Part shown: one piece after another, positions 16,303-24,363 of the stretch
Numbering within the stretch: position 1 is the first letter of the stretch
How the letters are laid out: the number at the start of each line of letters is the position of its first letter
Source of the DNA: a virus
DNA: 36,987 bases
IMG/VR virus record: IMGVR_UViG_3300024982_000009
Span: 1 to 36,987 of that record
Strand: one strand, 5' to 3'
Notes under the pieces: model-generated
Told to the model about the DNA's origin: nothing
Database searches by the model: none
Seen by the model: the letters and a program-made list of their open reading frames with translations, nothing else
Made by a program: the position numbers and the translations under genes

Positions 16303-16326
16303 CACCTTCCTGATGCCAGGAAGGTG
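16303..16326. promoter_or_regulatory. Perfect 10-bp hairpin between scaffold and capsid genes
   Basis: CACCTTCCTG-atgc-CAGGAAGGTG is a perfect inverted repeat with a 4-base loop, 7 bases after the protease/scaffold stop. There is no T-run on the minus strand, so it is a better candidate for an mRNA processing or stabilising hairpin, letting capsid message outlive protease message, than for a terminator. Confidence 0.55.
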
Positions 16327-16333
16327 TCGGTGG

Positions 16334-16786
16334 CTACTTTGCGGCCTTGCGTTTTAAATAATCCTCTTGGCTGACGCCGGTACGCTCAAGTACGTCCAGC
16401 TCGTCTTTGGATAGCACTGCGGTTTGGGTGGTATGCCCGTCAGCGGATTGTTTGTTTAACAACGCCAGCGGGTTAACACTGCCCAGGTACTCGGTTAAAT
16501 CCGCCAAGCTGCGTTTTTCGGCCCAGTCTTTAAGCGCAGGCGGCAAGCGGCCGTCGGTTAAAGCGGCTTTTACCAGGTCGGCCTTTTGGGTTTGCTCAGC
16601 CGCCAACGCGGCTTGCGCTTTTTCGGCATCAATTGCATCTACTCGAGCTTTAAGCGTGTCGCGCTCTGTGGTTAATGCGGCCACCTGAGTTGACAGGCTG
16701 TCACGCTCAACGGTCAGCGCCGCCACTTTGTTGGTTAAGCTGTCACGTTCGACGGTGAGCGCCGCTAGTTGGGTTGGGTCTGGCAT
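16334..16786 (-). CDS. Nested capsid scaffold protein (Mu gpZ-like) from internal start
   Basis: An in-frame ATG at 16786 (MPDPTQLAALTV) has a strong ribosome site, GGAGATTGATATG, inside the protease gene and would give a 150-residue scaffold made of the coiled coil and C-terminal domain. The same ribosome sequence precedes the gp35 start at 15295, which supports real use. Mu gpI/gpZ use this nested layout. Confidence 0.8.
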   Translation of the reverse strand: MPDPTQLAALTVERDSLTNKVAALTVERDSLSTQVAALTTERDTLKARVDAIDAEKAQAALAAEQTQKADLVKAALTDGRLPPALKDWAEKRSLADLTEYLGSVNPLALLNKQSADGHTTQTAVLSKDELDVLERTGVSQEDYLKRKAAK

Positions 16787-17332
16787 ATCAATCTCCGGGT
16801 GGGTAATGGGGGCTAAGGAAAATCGTTTGGATAGCGCGGCAATGTCTTGCTCGCCCAGGCTGTCTAGGCCATCTAAAGCGGGGGTGTTGGTAAGGGCGAC
16901 GGAGACAATCTCCAGCACCTCGCCGGTACGTTCGTAGTAATAAAACACGGCGCTGATGTAGCGATATTCTTTGGCGGCGATATGGTCTTTGGCTTTGGTG
17001 GTCCAGTCGACGCCGGTTGCGTACAAGCCCAGCCCATCACGCCATTCCAAATCATGAAACCAGCCTGCGGCAATCACCGGCTGGCCATTCCATTCAGCAC
17101 GCAAGCTTTGGTGCTCGTAGTCGATCAAGGTGTCGTTTTGCACATCGGCCATGCGAGCGATAACCGCCGCAGCAATGCTGGCGTCTAATTGCCAGGCGTC
17201 GGCATCTTCCGGACGACCGTCAGTGGCGCGAAATGGACCAACCGGTAATAGGTGCGCTTCGGTAGGCACGCTGTTACCTGCGGTAATTTCAAACGCTAAG
17301 GCGGCAAGTTTGGGAGCGCGGGGTGTGGACAT
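16334..17332 (-). CDS. Head maturation protease with scaffold domain (Mu gpI family)
   Basis: A 332-residue protein. Residues 1-175 are the Mu gpI protease domain (SVPTEAHLLPVGPFRATDGRP, DTLIDYEHQSLRAEWNGQPVIAAGWFHDLEWRDGLGLYATGVDWT, EYRYISAVFYY). Residues 183-240 are a coiled coil with three near-identical 14-residue units (AALTVERDSL type). The remaining C-terminal part is the scaffold tail. In Mu the protease is made from the full frame and the scaffold gpZ from an internal start, and the same is seen here at 16786. It is the first gene of the left late operon, preceded by a shared palindrome at 17391-17406. Confidence 0.92.
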   Translation of the reverse strand: MSTPRAPKLAALAFEITAGNSVPTEAHLLPVGPFRATDGRPEDADAWQLDASIAAAVIARMADVQNDTLIDYEHQSLRAEWNGQPVIAAGWFHDLEWRDGLGLYATGVDWTTKAKDHIAAKEYRYISAVFYYYERTGEVLEIVSVALTNTPALDGLDSLGEQDIAALSKRFSLAPITHPEIDMPDPTQLAALTVERDSLTNKVAALTVERDSLSTQVAALTTERDTLKARVDAIDAEKAQAALAAEQTQKADLVKAALTDGRLPPALKDWAEKRSLADLTEYLGSVNPLALLNKQSADGHTTQTAVLSKDELDVLERTGVSQEDYLKRKAAK

Positions 17333-17390
17333 ATCAGCCTCAAAAAATGTGTTGAGGCAATTGTCCGTGGATTGGGGTAAAACGATAATG

Positions 17391-17406
17391 CTGGAAACAT
17401 TTCCGG
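17391..17406. promoter_or_regulatory. Late operator candidate, left late operon
   Basis: CTGGAAACATTTCCGG lies 59 bp before the protease start. It differs at two bases from the perfect palindrome CTGGAAACGTTTCCAG in front of the right-hand late operon (28810-28825). Conservation of a rare symmetric sequence at the same distance from the first gene of both late blocks points to a shared activator or repressor site. Confidence 0.6.
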
Positions 17407-17574
17407 CTAGTGGGGTTGGCGATTGAAGCAGAGGCGATTTAAGCCGTTTTTTGGTTTAGCTATACAAAGCCTTAATTAAAAATCTTCAAACGCGTGTGCG
17501 CTTTTTCAAATGGCTTGCTGAGGGTGTTGCGGGGTGTTTTGTTGGCGGGTTGGTATTGTTGGTTAATCTATTCC

Positions 17575-17607
17575 GCGTGGGCAGGTAAGCGCTGCCCACC
17601 CTACGGG
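17575..17607. repeat. REP-like dispersed palindrome
   Basis: GTGGGCAG-GTAAGCG-CTGCCCAC forms a perfect 8-bp stem, flanked by the sequence ACCCTACGGGC. Read on the minus strand it is GTAGGGTGGGCAGCGC, a type of intergenic palindrome that recurs in many bacterial chromosomes. It begins next to the stop of the 17608 gene and may act as a 3' hairpin for it. The remaining gap to the protease start (17333-17574) shows no gene; it contains the late operator candidate. Confidence 0.6.
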
Positions 17608-17985
17608 CTATTTGTTGTTTTTACGGATTAGGTCAGCGGCTTTAATCAATGTCGCTGCGTGGACGAAAACTTGTGCGCCTCTCTGCAAGTCGTGCGCATA
17701 TGCCTCTAGCAATGCTGCTATTGCCTCCGCGTCGTTGCTATAGGTAAATAATTTATCGCCATGATCCATAGGCTGCCCAATCGCGCTTACCCGCATGCGC
17801 TGCCATGAGTCGTCAACAAGGTTGGCATCAACATCAAATGGCACGGGAATGTCATTAGCGTCAAAAATTGAAATCTCCCCCAGAATCCCCTCTCTGTCAC
17901 ATGTCCCAACGAGGACGATGCCATGCTCAATACATATCAATCTAATCGCATCAATCGCCAGTTGCAGTTGTTGTTTAGTTTTCAT
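17608..17985 (-). CDS. Hypothetical protein, between early terminator and late operon
   Basis: A 125-residue soluble, acidic protein that I do not recognise. It starts at ATG 17985 (MKTKQQLQLAIDAIRL) with a GGAGAGAG ribosome site; longer forms lack one. A C-terminal segment EAIAALLEAYAHDLQRGAQVF is helical. It lies alone between the early terminator (18028-18054) and the REP-like element, so it is probably transcribed from its own middle or late promoter. Mu has the late activator C at this place, but no helix-turn-helix is visible here, so that role is not assigned. Confidence 0.6.
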   Translation of the reverse strand: MKTKQQLQLAIDAIRLICIEHGIVLVGTCDREGILGEISIFDANDIPVPFDVDANLVDDSWQRMRVSAIGQPMDHGDKLFTYSNDAEAIAALLEAYAHDLQRGAQVFVHAATLIKAADLIRKNNK

Positions 17986-18027
17986 GCTCTCTCCAATTTT
18001 AAAAGTCAGTCTACTGATAATGCTCGG

Positions 18028-18054
18028 CAAAAAAAAGCCCCGTTTCGTGGGGCT
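18028..18054 (-). terminator. Intrinsic terminator of the early operon
   Basis: On the minus strand AGCCCC-ACGAAAC-GGGGCT is followed directly by eight T residues. It lies about 90 bp after the last early gene (stop at 18142) and ends leftward early transcription. Confidence 0.88.
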
Positions 18055-18141
18055 AGTCGGTCATGCGCCTAGTGAGGATGCACCGGGGTGACTGCGGGTG
18101 TTTTTTCTGAACGGCTCACCGCCCGCTGGAGCCGTCCGGGG

Positions 18142-18327
18142 TTATGACCGGCTTTGTTCGTTGCCCTGTAGCGCCTCGATCTGCTGGACCGTCATCCGCA
18201 GGGTTATCAATGCCGGGCGGTATAAATACGGGCGGCGGTTGGCAGGGGTGGCTCGCCATAAGTCCATCAGGTCGGCAATTACTGCAATAGCCACCTCGAT
18301 CTCGTGATCGGGTTTAGGTAATGTCAT
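18142..18327 (-). CDS. Small hypothetical protein after Mor-like gene
   Basis: A 61-residue, mostly helical protein (MTLPKPDHEIEVAIAVIADLMDLWR, then PALITLRMTVQQIEAL). It starts 3 bases after the Mor-like stop and is the last gene before the early terminator. Not recognised; compact spacing and clean codon use support it as real. Confidence 0.6.
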   Translation of the reverse strand: MTLPKPDHEIEVAIAVIADLMDLWRATPANRRPYLYRPALITLRMTVQQIEALQGNEQSRS

Positions 18328-18329
18328 GT

Positions 18330-18734
18330 CTACTCTCCAAATAAATCGACTTGTTGCCAGTTAACGCCTTCACCGCGAATGTTGGTGATCTGGCGGCTGG
18401 ATAGTTTGTAAATGCGGGCCTGCTGGGCGATGCTCTCCCGATGGGCATTGGCGATAATGCTGGCATTGCGTGCTTTCGCCAGCAGCTTGTCGGCCTTAGG
18501 GCACCAAAAGCGGTTATTGCTGTCGAGGTGCGGCTGCAACACCTGCCTAAGCCGGTTAAGCTCGTCGGCCTGTAGACCAAGCGCTTTGGCTTTGTGCAGT
18601 GGCACGTGGATGTTTATCCCGCCGCAATCCTGCAACCACTCAGCCGCGCGGGCATAGCCCAACGCTTTGACTATCGCCCGCAATACGGGCGGCAGCGTGG
18701 CTAACAGTGCAGGGTCTACGTCGGGGAATTCCAT
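18330..18734 (-). CDS. mor: Mor-family transcriptional activator
   Basis: A 134-residue protein with the Mor/C layout: an N-terminal dimerisation region with a GGINIHVP strand (compare GGGQVYIP in Mu Mor), and a C-terminal helix-turn-helix (ANAHRESIAQQARIYKLSSRQITNIRGEGV). It is near the end of the early operon, as in Mu, where Mor switches on the next transcription phase. No separate C activator is seen, so this single protein may activate the late promoters, perhaps at the palindromes near 17.4 and 28.8 kb. It starts 1 base after the GemA stop. Confidence 0.72.
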   Translation of the reverse strand: MEFPDVDPALLATLPPVLRAIVKALGYARAAEWLQDCGGINIHVPLHKAKALGLQADELNRLRQVLQPHLDSNNRFWCPKADKLLAKARNASIIANAHRESIAQQARIYKLSSRQITNIRGEGVNWQQVDLFGE

Positions 18735-19193
18735 TTATCTCACCATCCAGGCTTTCAAGGCTTCAATGATGGCCTGCCGCTCAGCATCGGTCAGGCTGTC
18801 CAGGTCGGGCACGTTATGCGCAGTTTGCCGAGCACAAAAGGCCAGCAAGGCCGGGCGGCTAGCATTGTCGACCTTGCCCGCTTGCCCCAAGCGGCCCCAC
18901 AGCTTGACCAACAAGCCAATTTGCGGCGATACCGCTGCAGGCTTGGCCGATGTATTGCCACCACGATAAAACGCCTTGTGCCGTGGCCAGCCGCGCTGTA
19001 CGTAGTCATCCAGCACCGCGCCCAGTTGTGCCAAGTTGAGGCTGCTGGCAGAAATGCGGCCAGCCACTTCAATCGCCCCATGCCGGGCCAACAGCTGGCG
19101 ATGGATGTCATCATCCCAGCCGGACAGGTTCTTCTCTGCCCAGCCTTTGGCGATGCCTACCAGTTGCCGGTAATGACGGATTAGGTCGGCCAT
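18735..19193 (-). CDS. gemA: GemA-like regulatory protein (Mu gp16 family)
   Basis: A 152-residue protein of the gp16/GemA (DUF1018) family: LIRHYRQLVGIAKGWAEKNLSGWDDDIHRQLLARHG at the N-terminus and LLVKLWGRLGQAGKVDNASRPALLAFCARQT in the middle. In Mu, GemA alters host gene expression and DNA supercoiling. Its place between Gam and Mor matches Mu-like early operons. Confidence 0.85.
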   Translation of the reverse strand: MADLIRHYRQLVGIAKGWAEKNLSGWDDDIHRQLLARHGAIEVAGRISASSLNLAQLGAVLDDYVQRGWPRHKAFYRGGNTSAKPAAVSPQIGLLVKLWGRLGQAGKVDNASRPALLAFCARQTAHNVPDLDSLTDAERQAIIEALKAWMVR

Positions 19194-19198
19194 GGCAG

Positions 19199-19708
19199 TT
19201 ACTCGGACACCGACACTTCAAACGGCAACACGGCGAAATCCTCCACGCCGGTGACGATGGTTATCCCGGCAATGCCGGAGACAGTTTTGGGGTCTGCCAA
19301 CATCGCGTCCTTGTTGGGCTCTTCTTTGGCTCTGATAAACTGAGTCAGGCCCAACGCACGCAGGGTATCCAGCACTTTATCGACGGAGCGAATGCTCACG
19401 CTGGGCGGGCGTTGTCGCCAGCTAACCTCGCCGGTGGTCAGGTTGGCGGTTTTAGCACCGCTTTTGCACAATTCAGCACGGTGAGCCTCACACCACGTTT
19501 GAATGCCGGTTGTCAGCGTTTTGGCGCGGGTTTTAAGCGCCTCAATTTCGGTTTTGCGTTCGGCGGTGATAACGGCAATGGCATCGTTGATTTCCGTTTC
19601 CACGCGGGTCAGCTCGCGCTGAGTATCGCCCAGCACACGGATTGACTCCATGGCCTGGTCTTTGGTTTGACAAACCCATTCAAGGGCGGGTGCTTTAGTT
19701 TTGGCCAT
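19199..19708 (-). CDS. gam: Host-nuclease inhibitor protein Gam
   Basis: A 169-residue Mu Gam homologue. The family has a long two-helix coiled coil at the N-terminus (LGDTQRELTRVETEINDAIAVITAERKTEIEALKTRAKTL) followed by a beta region (TANLTTGEVSWRQRPPSVSIRS). Gam binds DNA ends and protects transposition intermediates from exonucleases, similar to Ku. Size and the GEVSWR motif fit well. Confidence 0.92.
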   Translation of the reverse strand: MAKTKAPALEWVCQTKDQAMESIRVLGDTQRELTRVETEINDAIAVITAERKTEIEALKTRAKTLTTGIQTWCEAHRAELCKSGAKTANLTTGEVSWRQRPPSVSIRSVDKVLDTLRALGLTQFIRAKEEPNKDAMLADPKTVSGIAGITIVTGVEDFAVLPFEVSVSE

Positions 19709-19717
19709 GATTGGCTC

Positions 19718-20281
19718 CTAGGTTGTGGTTGATTGATTGGTTTTTTTTACATTGCCCCGCCAGCCGTCCGGCGGCTTGGACTTAGCTTTGCTCTGTGCGG
19801 TAGCAGCCAGCTCTGCAACGGACACTGGCCCGCCGCCAACATTGTTACGATTACGTTTTTGCTCAAGCGCTGCTTGTTCCAGCTTGGCCGCTGCCTGCTC
19901 GCCCCGGCCTGCAATCATGCTCAGCAGATAGCCGTTGCTCTTCAACGGCAGCACTAACGATTCCGGACGGTTAACCACCAGCTTCATCATCTCTGCCTCC
20001 CACACCGCCAAGGGCGCGGCGTAAACAATGCCGTTACGCTTGACCTGTGCCGCCGTCATCATCGGGATCAGCTCGGCAGTCAACGCCATGCGGCGAGACC
20101 AGCGCAGTTCTTGTTTAACTGGCTTAAACAGCTCCAGGTAGCGCAGCAGCGCGCCGATCATCGCGTTAGGCAGGCCGCCGATTAATGCCGTCCATTGATT
20201 GCCTGCCAGCGCCTCCATGCCCTGGATAATGTCGATATCCTTATTGCAATATGGGCAGGGGATGGTGCAGGCGTTGGTCAT
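19718..20281 (-). CDS. Hypothetical early protein with N-terminal CPYC zinc motif
   Basis: A 187-residue protein. Near the N-terminus a CPYC pair follows another Cys (CTIPCPYC), possibly metal binding. The body is helical (NAMIGALLRYLELFKPVKQELRWSRRMALTAELIPMMTAAQVKRNG), with a basic, Ala/Lys-rich tail. The ATG at 20281 overlaps the stop of the preceding gene as ATGA; the longer form to 20374 has no ribosome site. Similar proteins are found beside gam in Mu-like prophages, but I know no function. Confidence 0.7.
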   Translation of the reverse strand: MTNACTIPCPYCNKDIDIIQGMEALAGNQWTALIGGLPNAMIGALLRYLELFKPVKQELRWSRRMALTAELIPMMTAAQVKRNGIVYAAPLAVWEAEMMKLVVNRPESLVLPLKSNGYLLSMIAGRGEQAAAKLEQAALEQKRNRNNVGGGPVSVAELAATAQSKAKSKPPDGWRGNVKKTNQSTTT

Positions 20282-20508
20282 AGCGTGCAGACCGCATGCG
20301 CTGTCAGCAGCTGGGTGCCTGTCCACCACAGATACAGCACAATCACCAGGGTAATGGACAGCGCTGCAATACATAGTCGTGCCATGCGCAAATAGTATTT
20401 TGCCCAGTACAGCTCCCAGGTCTGTTTATTGGTAAATTTGCTGAGCGCGCGCACCTTGTCGTGTAGCTCAGTAATTTTGTAGTCAACAGCGTTATTGGGT
20501 GTAAACAT
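20278..20508 (-). CDS. Small early membrane protein
   Basis: A 76-residue protein with one transmembrane segment (about residues 43-65, ARLCIAALSITLVIVLYLWW). GGAGATCGATATG gives a clear start at 20508. No family recognised. Confidence 0.6.
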   Translation of the reverse strand: MFTPNNAVDYKITELHDKVRALSKFTNKQTWELYWAKYYLRMARLCIAALSITLVIVLYLWWTGTQLLTAHAVCTL

Positions 20509-20517
20509 ATCGATCTC

Positions 20518-20727
20518 CTAGTGACGTAGTGTTGATTGATCTATGGTCTGCGTTGCCCGGCCTATGTCAGTTAGCCGCTCCAAAATGTGCTCGGCTATTT
20601 GGGTGCCGATGGTGGTGGCAATAGTGGTGGTATTGCCGGACAGCATTTGCTCCTCGGTATGGGTAGCGTAGGCCTTAACCAGAACGCCCTTGTCGTTGTC
20701 TTCGAGAATGATGGTGAATATGCTCAT
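20518..20727 (-). CDS. Small hypothetical early protein
   Basis: A 69-residue protein, Thr-rich in the middle (EEQMLSGNTTTIATTIGTQIAEHILERL). It fits between MuB-like and the next small gene with 10-base gaps on both sides. Function unknown. Confidence 0.55.
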   Translation of the reverse strand: MSIFTIILEDNDKGVLVKAYATHTEEQMLSGNTTTIATTIGTQIAEHILERLTDIGRATQTIDQSTLRH

Positions 20728-20737
20728 GTCTGCCCCC

Positions 20738-21685
20738 TTATGCTCTAGCCAATGCTTGTAAACTCATGCCCTTAACAGCCACGAAATCGACCATCTCCAC
20801 TGATAACTCCCGGCCCTGCCTGAGCTGTTTAACCGCTGAAATCAGCCCCTCAACTAACATGCGCGCGCTGCCTTTGCTGTAGGCATACAGCCTGGCTATC
20901 ACATCGTCCGGCACTTCCTCCGCGCCAAAGGCGGTTTGTGTTAATGCGGCGGCATCTTCAATGGTGATTTGCTTGACGGTCTCCGGCCAAAACAGCGTGC
21001 GGCTGCGGATCTGGTCAAACTGTCCATGCACGGGCTTGATAATGCCGGTTAGGTACTCGGTGCCGCATAGGGCCACGCCGATATTGGCAAGGTCGCGCAC
21101 CCGGCGCAGCGTGTGTAATACGTGTGGGGTTAAGGTTTCCGCTTCATCGACAATCAACAAGCTGTCGGTGTTAGCCAGGCTATCAATCACCTGCCGGAAT
21201 TTGTCATCAATCGAGCCTTTGCCATCGGCACCGGTCACCAAGCGCGTCAACATCTTGATTAAGCCCTGCATGGTCATGGTGGGCGTGGCCTCAATCAAAT
21301 AGGTATTCGGAGTAATGCGCTGGTAATGGCGAGCTGCAAAGGTCTTGCCTGTGCCAACATGGGCGCTCAATACACTAAAGTTGCGGTTACGCCGGGCCAT
21401 CTGGAAGGCGGTCATCGCCAGCCGGTAGACGCTGGTTTCAACCGGTGCCACGGCGTCGGTCTCCGCCTCTTCGGCGTGTTGCATGGCGCTGACTACGCTC
21501 ACCAACAACTTGCCGGGCGAGGTGGCGTAACTGCCTTTGATGATCTGGTTAAGGCTGCTGGCAGAGACGCGAGACAGCCGGGCTAATGCAGCTTGGGTGT
21601 AGCTATGCTCAGCCAGCCAGGTTTTAATCTGCTCAATCAGCGCGACATCGTCGCTGCTGTAATGCTCTGGGTAGTGGGTAGACAT
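20738..21685 (-). CDS. MuB-like AAA+ ATPase, transposition target activator
   Basis: A 315-residue protein with an N-terminal helix-turn-helix (TQAALARLSRVSASSLNQIIKG, about residues 30-52) and an AAA+ domain: Walker A GTGKT at 111-115, Walker B LLIVDEAE with Asp180-Glu181. In Mu, MuB binds target DNA, stimulates MuA and gives target immunity. It follows the transposase with a 9-base gap, as in Mu. Confidence 0.93.
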   Translation of the reverse strand: MSTHYPEHYSSDDVALIEQIKTWLAEHSYTQAALARLSRVSASSLNQIIKGSYATSPGKLLVSVVSAMQHAEEAETDAVAPVETSVYRLAMTAFQMARRNRNFSVLSAHVGTGKTFAARHYQRITPNTYLIEATPTMTMQGLIKMLTRLVTGADGKGSIDDKFRQVIDSLANTDSLLIVDEAETLTPHVLHTLRRVRDLANIGVALCGTEYLTGIIKPVHGQFDQIRSRTLFWPETVKQITIEDAAALTQTAFGAEEVPDDVIARLYAYSKGSARMLVEGLISAVKQLRQGRELSVEMVDFVAVKGMSLQALARA

Positions 21686-21694
21686 GGTTTATCC

Positions 21695-23365
21695 TCAGTT
21701 GTTTAAAAAATCATCAAGACTAAAATCAGTCAGTTGGTTGGGTAATTCAGGTGTCACGGGTTGCATCAGGGTTTGCGCGTTATCGACTACCGAGTCGACA
21801 TCGATCACCAGCCCGGCGCGGGCGTTGAGTTCATCCAGCTTTTTCTGGATGCGTTTTTGTTGTCCCGCCACGCGCTCTTCGCGCTTTTCTTCCAGTCGGT
21901 TGGGCGCAATCACATCAATGGCGTTAACCAGTACGGCATCACAGATCCAGCGGCCGTCATCGGTGCGGATGATGGCGACGCGGTCATCCATCAGGTCATA
22001 CTCCAGCACCACCTTTTGTTTGTTGTAAGCATGTAAGTCAGGGTGTTTATAAACGCGCTTGCCCTGGGTAATGCTGGCCCGCTGCACGGTTAACACAACT
22101 GATTGCCGCTTCATCTCAATCTCGCTGCTGACTGGTGGCAGGGGTGCCAGCTCTGCCCATAACGATGCTTTGCTGACATGCTTGTTTTCCGGATGCGGCC
22201 GGTTAGCGTAGCGAGCAATCCAGTCATTAAATGCATCGGTAAATTCTGCCAAGGTAGGCGGGATCAGCTTGCCGCTCTTAACATCCTTAGCTGTTTGGGC
22301 GCGGGCCTCGTCAGACATGTCGTCACCGCAGTAAAACGCCGGTCGCCACACTTTCAAAAAGTCGCGCTTAACTTCCACAAAAAACCGTTCTATCCAGCCT
22401 TTGCCATGTGGGTTGCCTGGAATGGCGTGGATTACCGTGATGTTATGGCGAGCATAAAAGCCGGTCATCTCGTCACTCATCAGTTTGTTTTTATGGCCTG
22501 AGCCGTTATCCACGTATAAAAACAACGGTACATGGTTCCAGCGGGCGAAAGCCTCAGCCCACATGTTCTGCACGGCCACAGTGCCCTCGTGCTCATCTGC
22601 CCGCCAGCCCACCGGTACCCGGCTGCGTAAATCAATCGAGCAAGTCAGCTCAGGCCGCCAAGGCCAATGGCCGTCGCGTGGGTTAGCAAGCAAGATATCC
22701 GCGCAGTAACCGTCCGCGACATAGACATCGCCGGGTAAGGCGTTATCTGTGCAGCGGCGTATGTATTGCTTTTCTGTCAGCCGGTACAGGTTTTTACCTA
22801 TCCGCGCCGGGCTATTACGGCCCAGCATGGCCGGTACGCTGCTTAAGTAGCCGCGTACTTGGTCATAGGTGCAGGCATGCTTATCAACCTCAGTCAGCAG
22901 CCGATGCACTACCGACATTTCCGGCTTGCTTGGCGCGTTGTAATACTCCAATGCTGGGCCCCACCAAGCTGGGGTTTCTTTCAGCACTTTGCCCTTGTGT
23001 TCATCTAACAGTTCAACTTTACCGCCGCCCAATTTAACTACCCGGCGCCACTCGAAAAGTGCAGAGCGATTTGGGTAGTCGCGGTTTGATTTAGCCGCTG
23101 TTTTTAACGCCGCCGCTAAATGGGTATTTAACGCGCCTATCTCCGCCTTATTAAGCAATGTCGCAATGGCTTTGTTAGTGCTAAACCCTTCGTTTTCCAT
23201 AGAAATAATGGCGTCGCATATATCCATTCGCGCTACGGCAATGGCGCGCTGTTTGTGGCTGGCCTCATTCCATGGGTTGCGCTGACGTAGCGCAATCACC
23301 TGAGCGGTTGGCCTGACGGCAACGCTTGTTTTATCCACGCGCTGTAATAATGTGTTGGCTCTCAT
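21695..23365 (-). CDS. Mu-type DDE transposase (MuA-like)
   Basis: A 556-residue transposase. The retroviral-integrase-type core has Asp218 (VYVADGYCAD), Asp286 (LFLYVDNGSGHKN) and Glu326 (GNPHGKGWIERFF) as the DDE triad. After it comes a Mu-transposase C-terminal beta-barrel (QGKRVYKHPDLHAYNKQKVVLEYD) and a charged tail that would contact the MuB-like ATPase. The length is less than MuA (663), with a shorter N-terminal end-binding part. It should act on the end repeats at 37-116 and 36861-36969. A GGATGAG ribosome site precedes ATG 23365. Confidence 0.95.
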   Translation of the reverse strand: MRANTLLQRVDKTSVAVRPTAQVIALRQRNPWNEASHKQRAIAVARMDICDAIISMENEGFSTNKAIATLLNKAEIGALNTHLAAALKTAAKSNRDYPNRSALFEWRRVVKLGGGKVELLDEHKGKVLKETPAWWGPALEYYNAPSKPEMSVVHRLLTEVDKHACTYDQVRGYLSSVPAMLGRNSPARIGKNLYRLTEKQYIRRCTDNALPGDVYVADGYCADILLANPRDGHWPWRPELTCSIDLRSRVPVGWRADEHEGTVAVQNMWAEAFARWNHVPLFLYVDNGSGHKNKLMSDEMTGFYARHNITVIHAIPGNPHGKGWIERFFVEVKRDFLKVWRPAFYCGDDMSDEARAQTAKDVKSGKLIPPTLAEFTDAFNDWIARYANRPHPENKHVSKASLWAELAPLPPVSSEIEMKRQSVVLTVQRASITQGKRVYKHPDLHAYNKQKVVLEYDLMDDRVAIIRTDDGRWICDAVLVNAIDVIAPNRLEEKREERVAGQQKRIQKKLDELNARAGLVIDVDSVVDNAQTLMQPVTPELPNQLTDFSLDDFLNN

Positions 23366-23382
23366 GACTCATCCTTAACCTG

Positions 23383-24363
23383 CTATTTACGCGGGCGGCC
23401 CGGCCCTTTAGGTTGGCTGTCAATGCGCGTTTGCACACGCGTGGCTTTGGCAGTCTCGTGTTTGCGCTCAATCATCGGGTATTCCAACAACCAGCTGGTG
23501 GCTTCGTCATCGGTCAAAATGTGCTTGATGGTGATTGAGTTGGGCATATCGTCAGGCATATAAACGCTGCGCCTGACCTTATCCAGCATGTCAGCGGCGC
23601 GGGCGGCGACCACATGCGCCGTTATCCAGATCTGCTCTGTGCGCATGCGCCATTCGGGTTCGTTAATATTTTCTTTTTCGGCGTCTTCAAACATCGCCCA
23701 AATGCTGTTTAAAGCCAATTCACACTCCGCTTGATAGGCCAGGCACTCTTCGCGAACATGGTGGGTTTGCGGTAAAAACTGATAGGCTTTTTTAACGGTC
23801 AGGTTGGCGATGATTGAATCTTTATGCTCAAGGTCTGACTTTAATACTTTGACAGTTTTAGATTCTGAGTTGGTCATGTCGTCCAGGCGTTTGTCCCGGT
23901 CACGAATAGCGGCTTTTAACTCTGATACAGACATGCATTCAATCTCGTCTAAAGCCACGCCAAACGGGCTGCCGCCCTCTTCTAGCAAGGTTAGATCCTC
24001 TTCATCTAAGATAAGCAATTCCAAAAATTTGCAGGCACTTTCATTGCTAGCCGCTAACTGTCCCAATTTGGGACGGTTTGAAAACTTCTTTGCTGTTTGC
24101 ATAAATCGGTAAGCGGATGTCCTGCTAAACCCTAGTAGCTTGGCTCTTTCTTCAAACTGCCCACGCGGCGCCAACTCTTTTATCAACAGCAAGCGCTTGC
24201 CCAGCTCAATACAAGCTTCAGCTGTGCGGCGCTGATACATTCTGACTTCGTCTTCTAATGCCCCCAGCGTTACTTCACCTTCGTAACCTAGGTCTTTAGC
24301 TAATGCGATCACTTGGTTGCTTGGCTCTTCTGGCATTTCGCCAGTGATGACTAAATCGTTCAT
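23383..24363 (-). CDS. DUF3102-like protein with C-terminal AT-hook
   Basis: A 326-residue early protein. The N-terminal region (AEACIELGKRLLLIKELAPRGQFEERAKLLGFSRTSAYRFMQTAKKF, about residues 48-95) matches the DUF3102 layout and looks helix-turn-helix-like. A charged coiled coil follows (150-200), and the tail QPKGPGRPRK is an AT-hook. It is ATGA-coupled to the Ner-like gene and precedes the transposase, so it may help transposition or early regulation. Function not known. Confidence 0.78.
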   Translation of the reverse strand: MNDLVITGEMPEEPSNQVIALAKDLGYEGEVTLGALEDEVRMYQRRTAEACIELGKRLLLIKELAPRGQFEERAKLLGFSRTSAYRFMQTAKKFSNRPKLGQLAASNESACKFLELLILDEEDLTLLEEGGSPFGVALDEIECMSVSELKAAIRDRDKRLDDMTNSESKTVKVLKSDLEHKDSIIANLTVKKAYQFLPQTHHVREECLAYQAECELALNSIWAMFEDAEKENINEPEWRMRTEQIWITAHVVAARAADMLDKVRRSVYMPDDMPNSITIKHILTDDEATSWLLEYPMIERKHETAKATRVQTRIDSQPKGPGRPRK

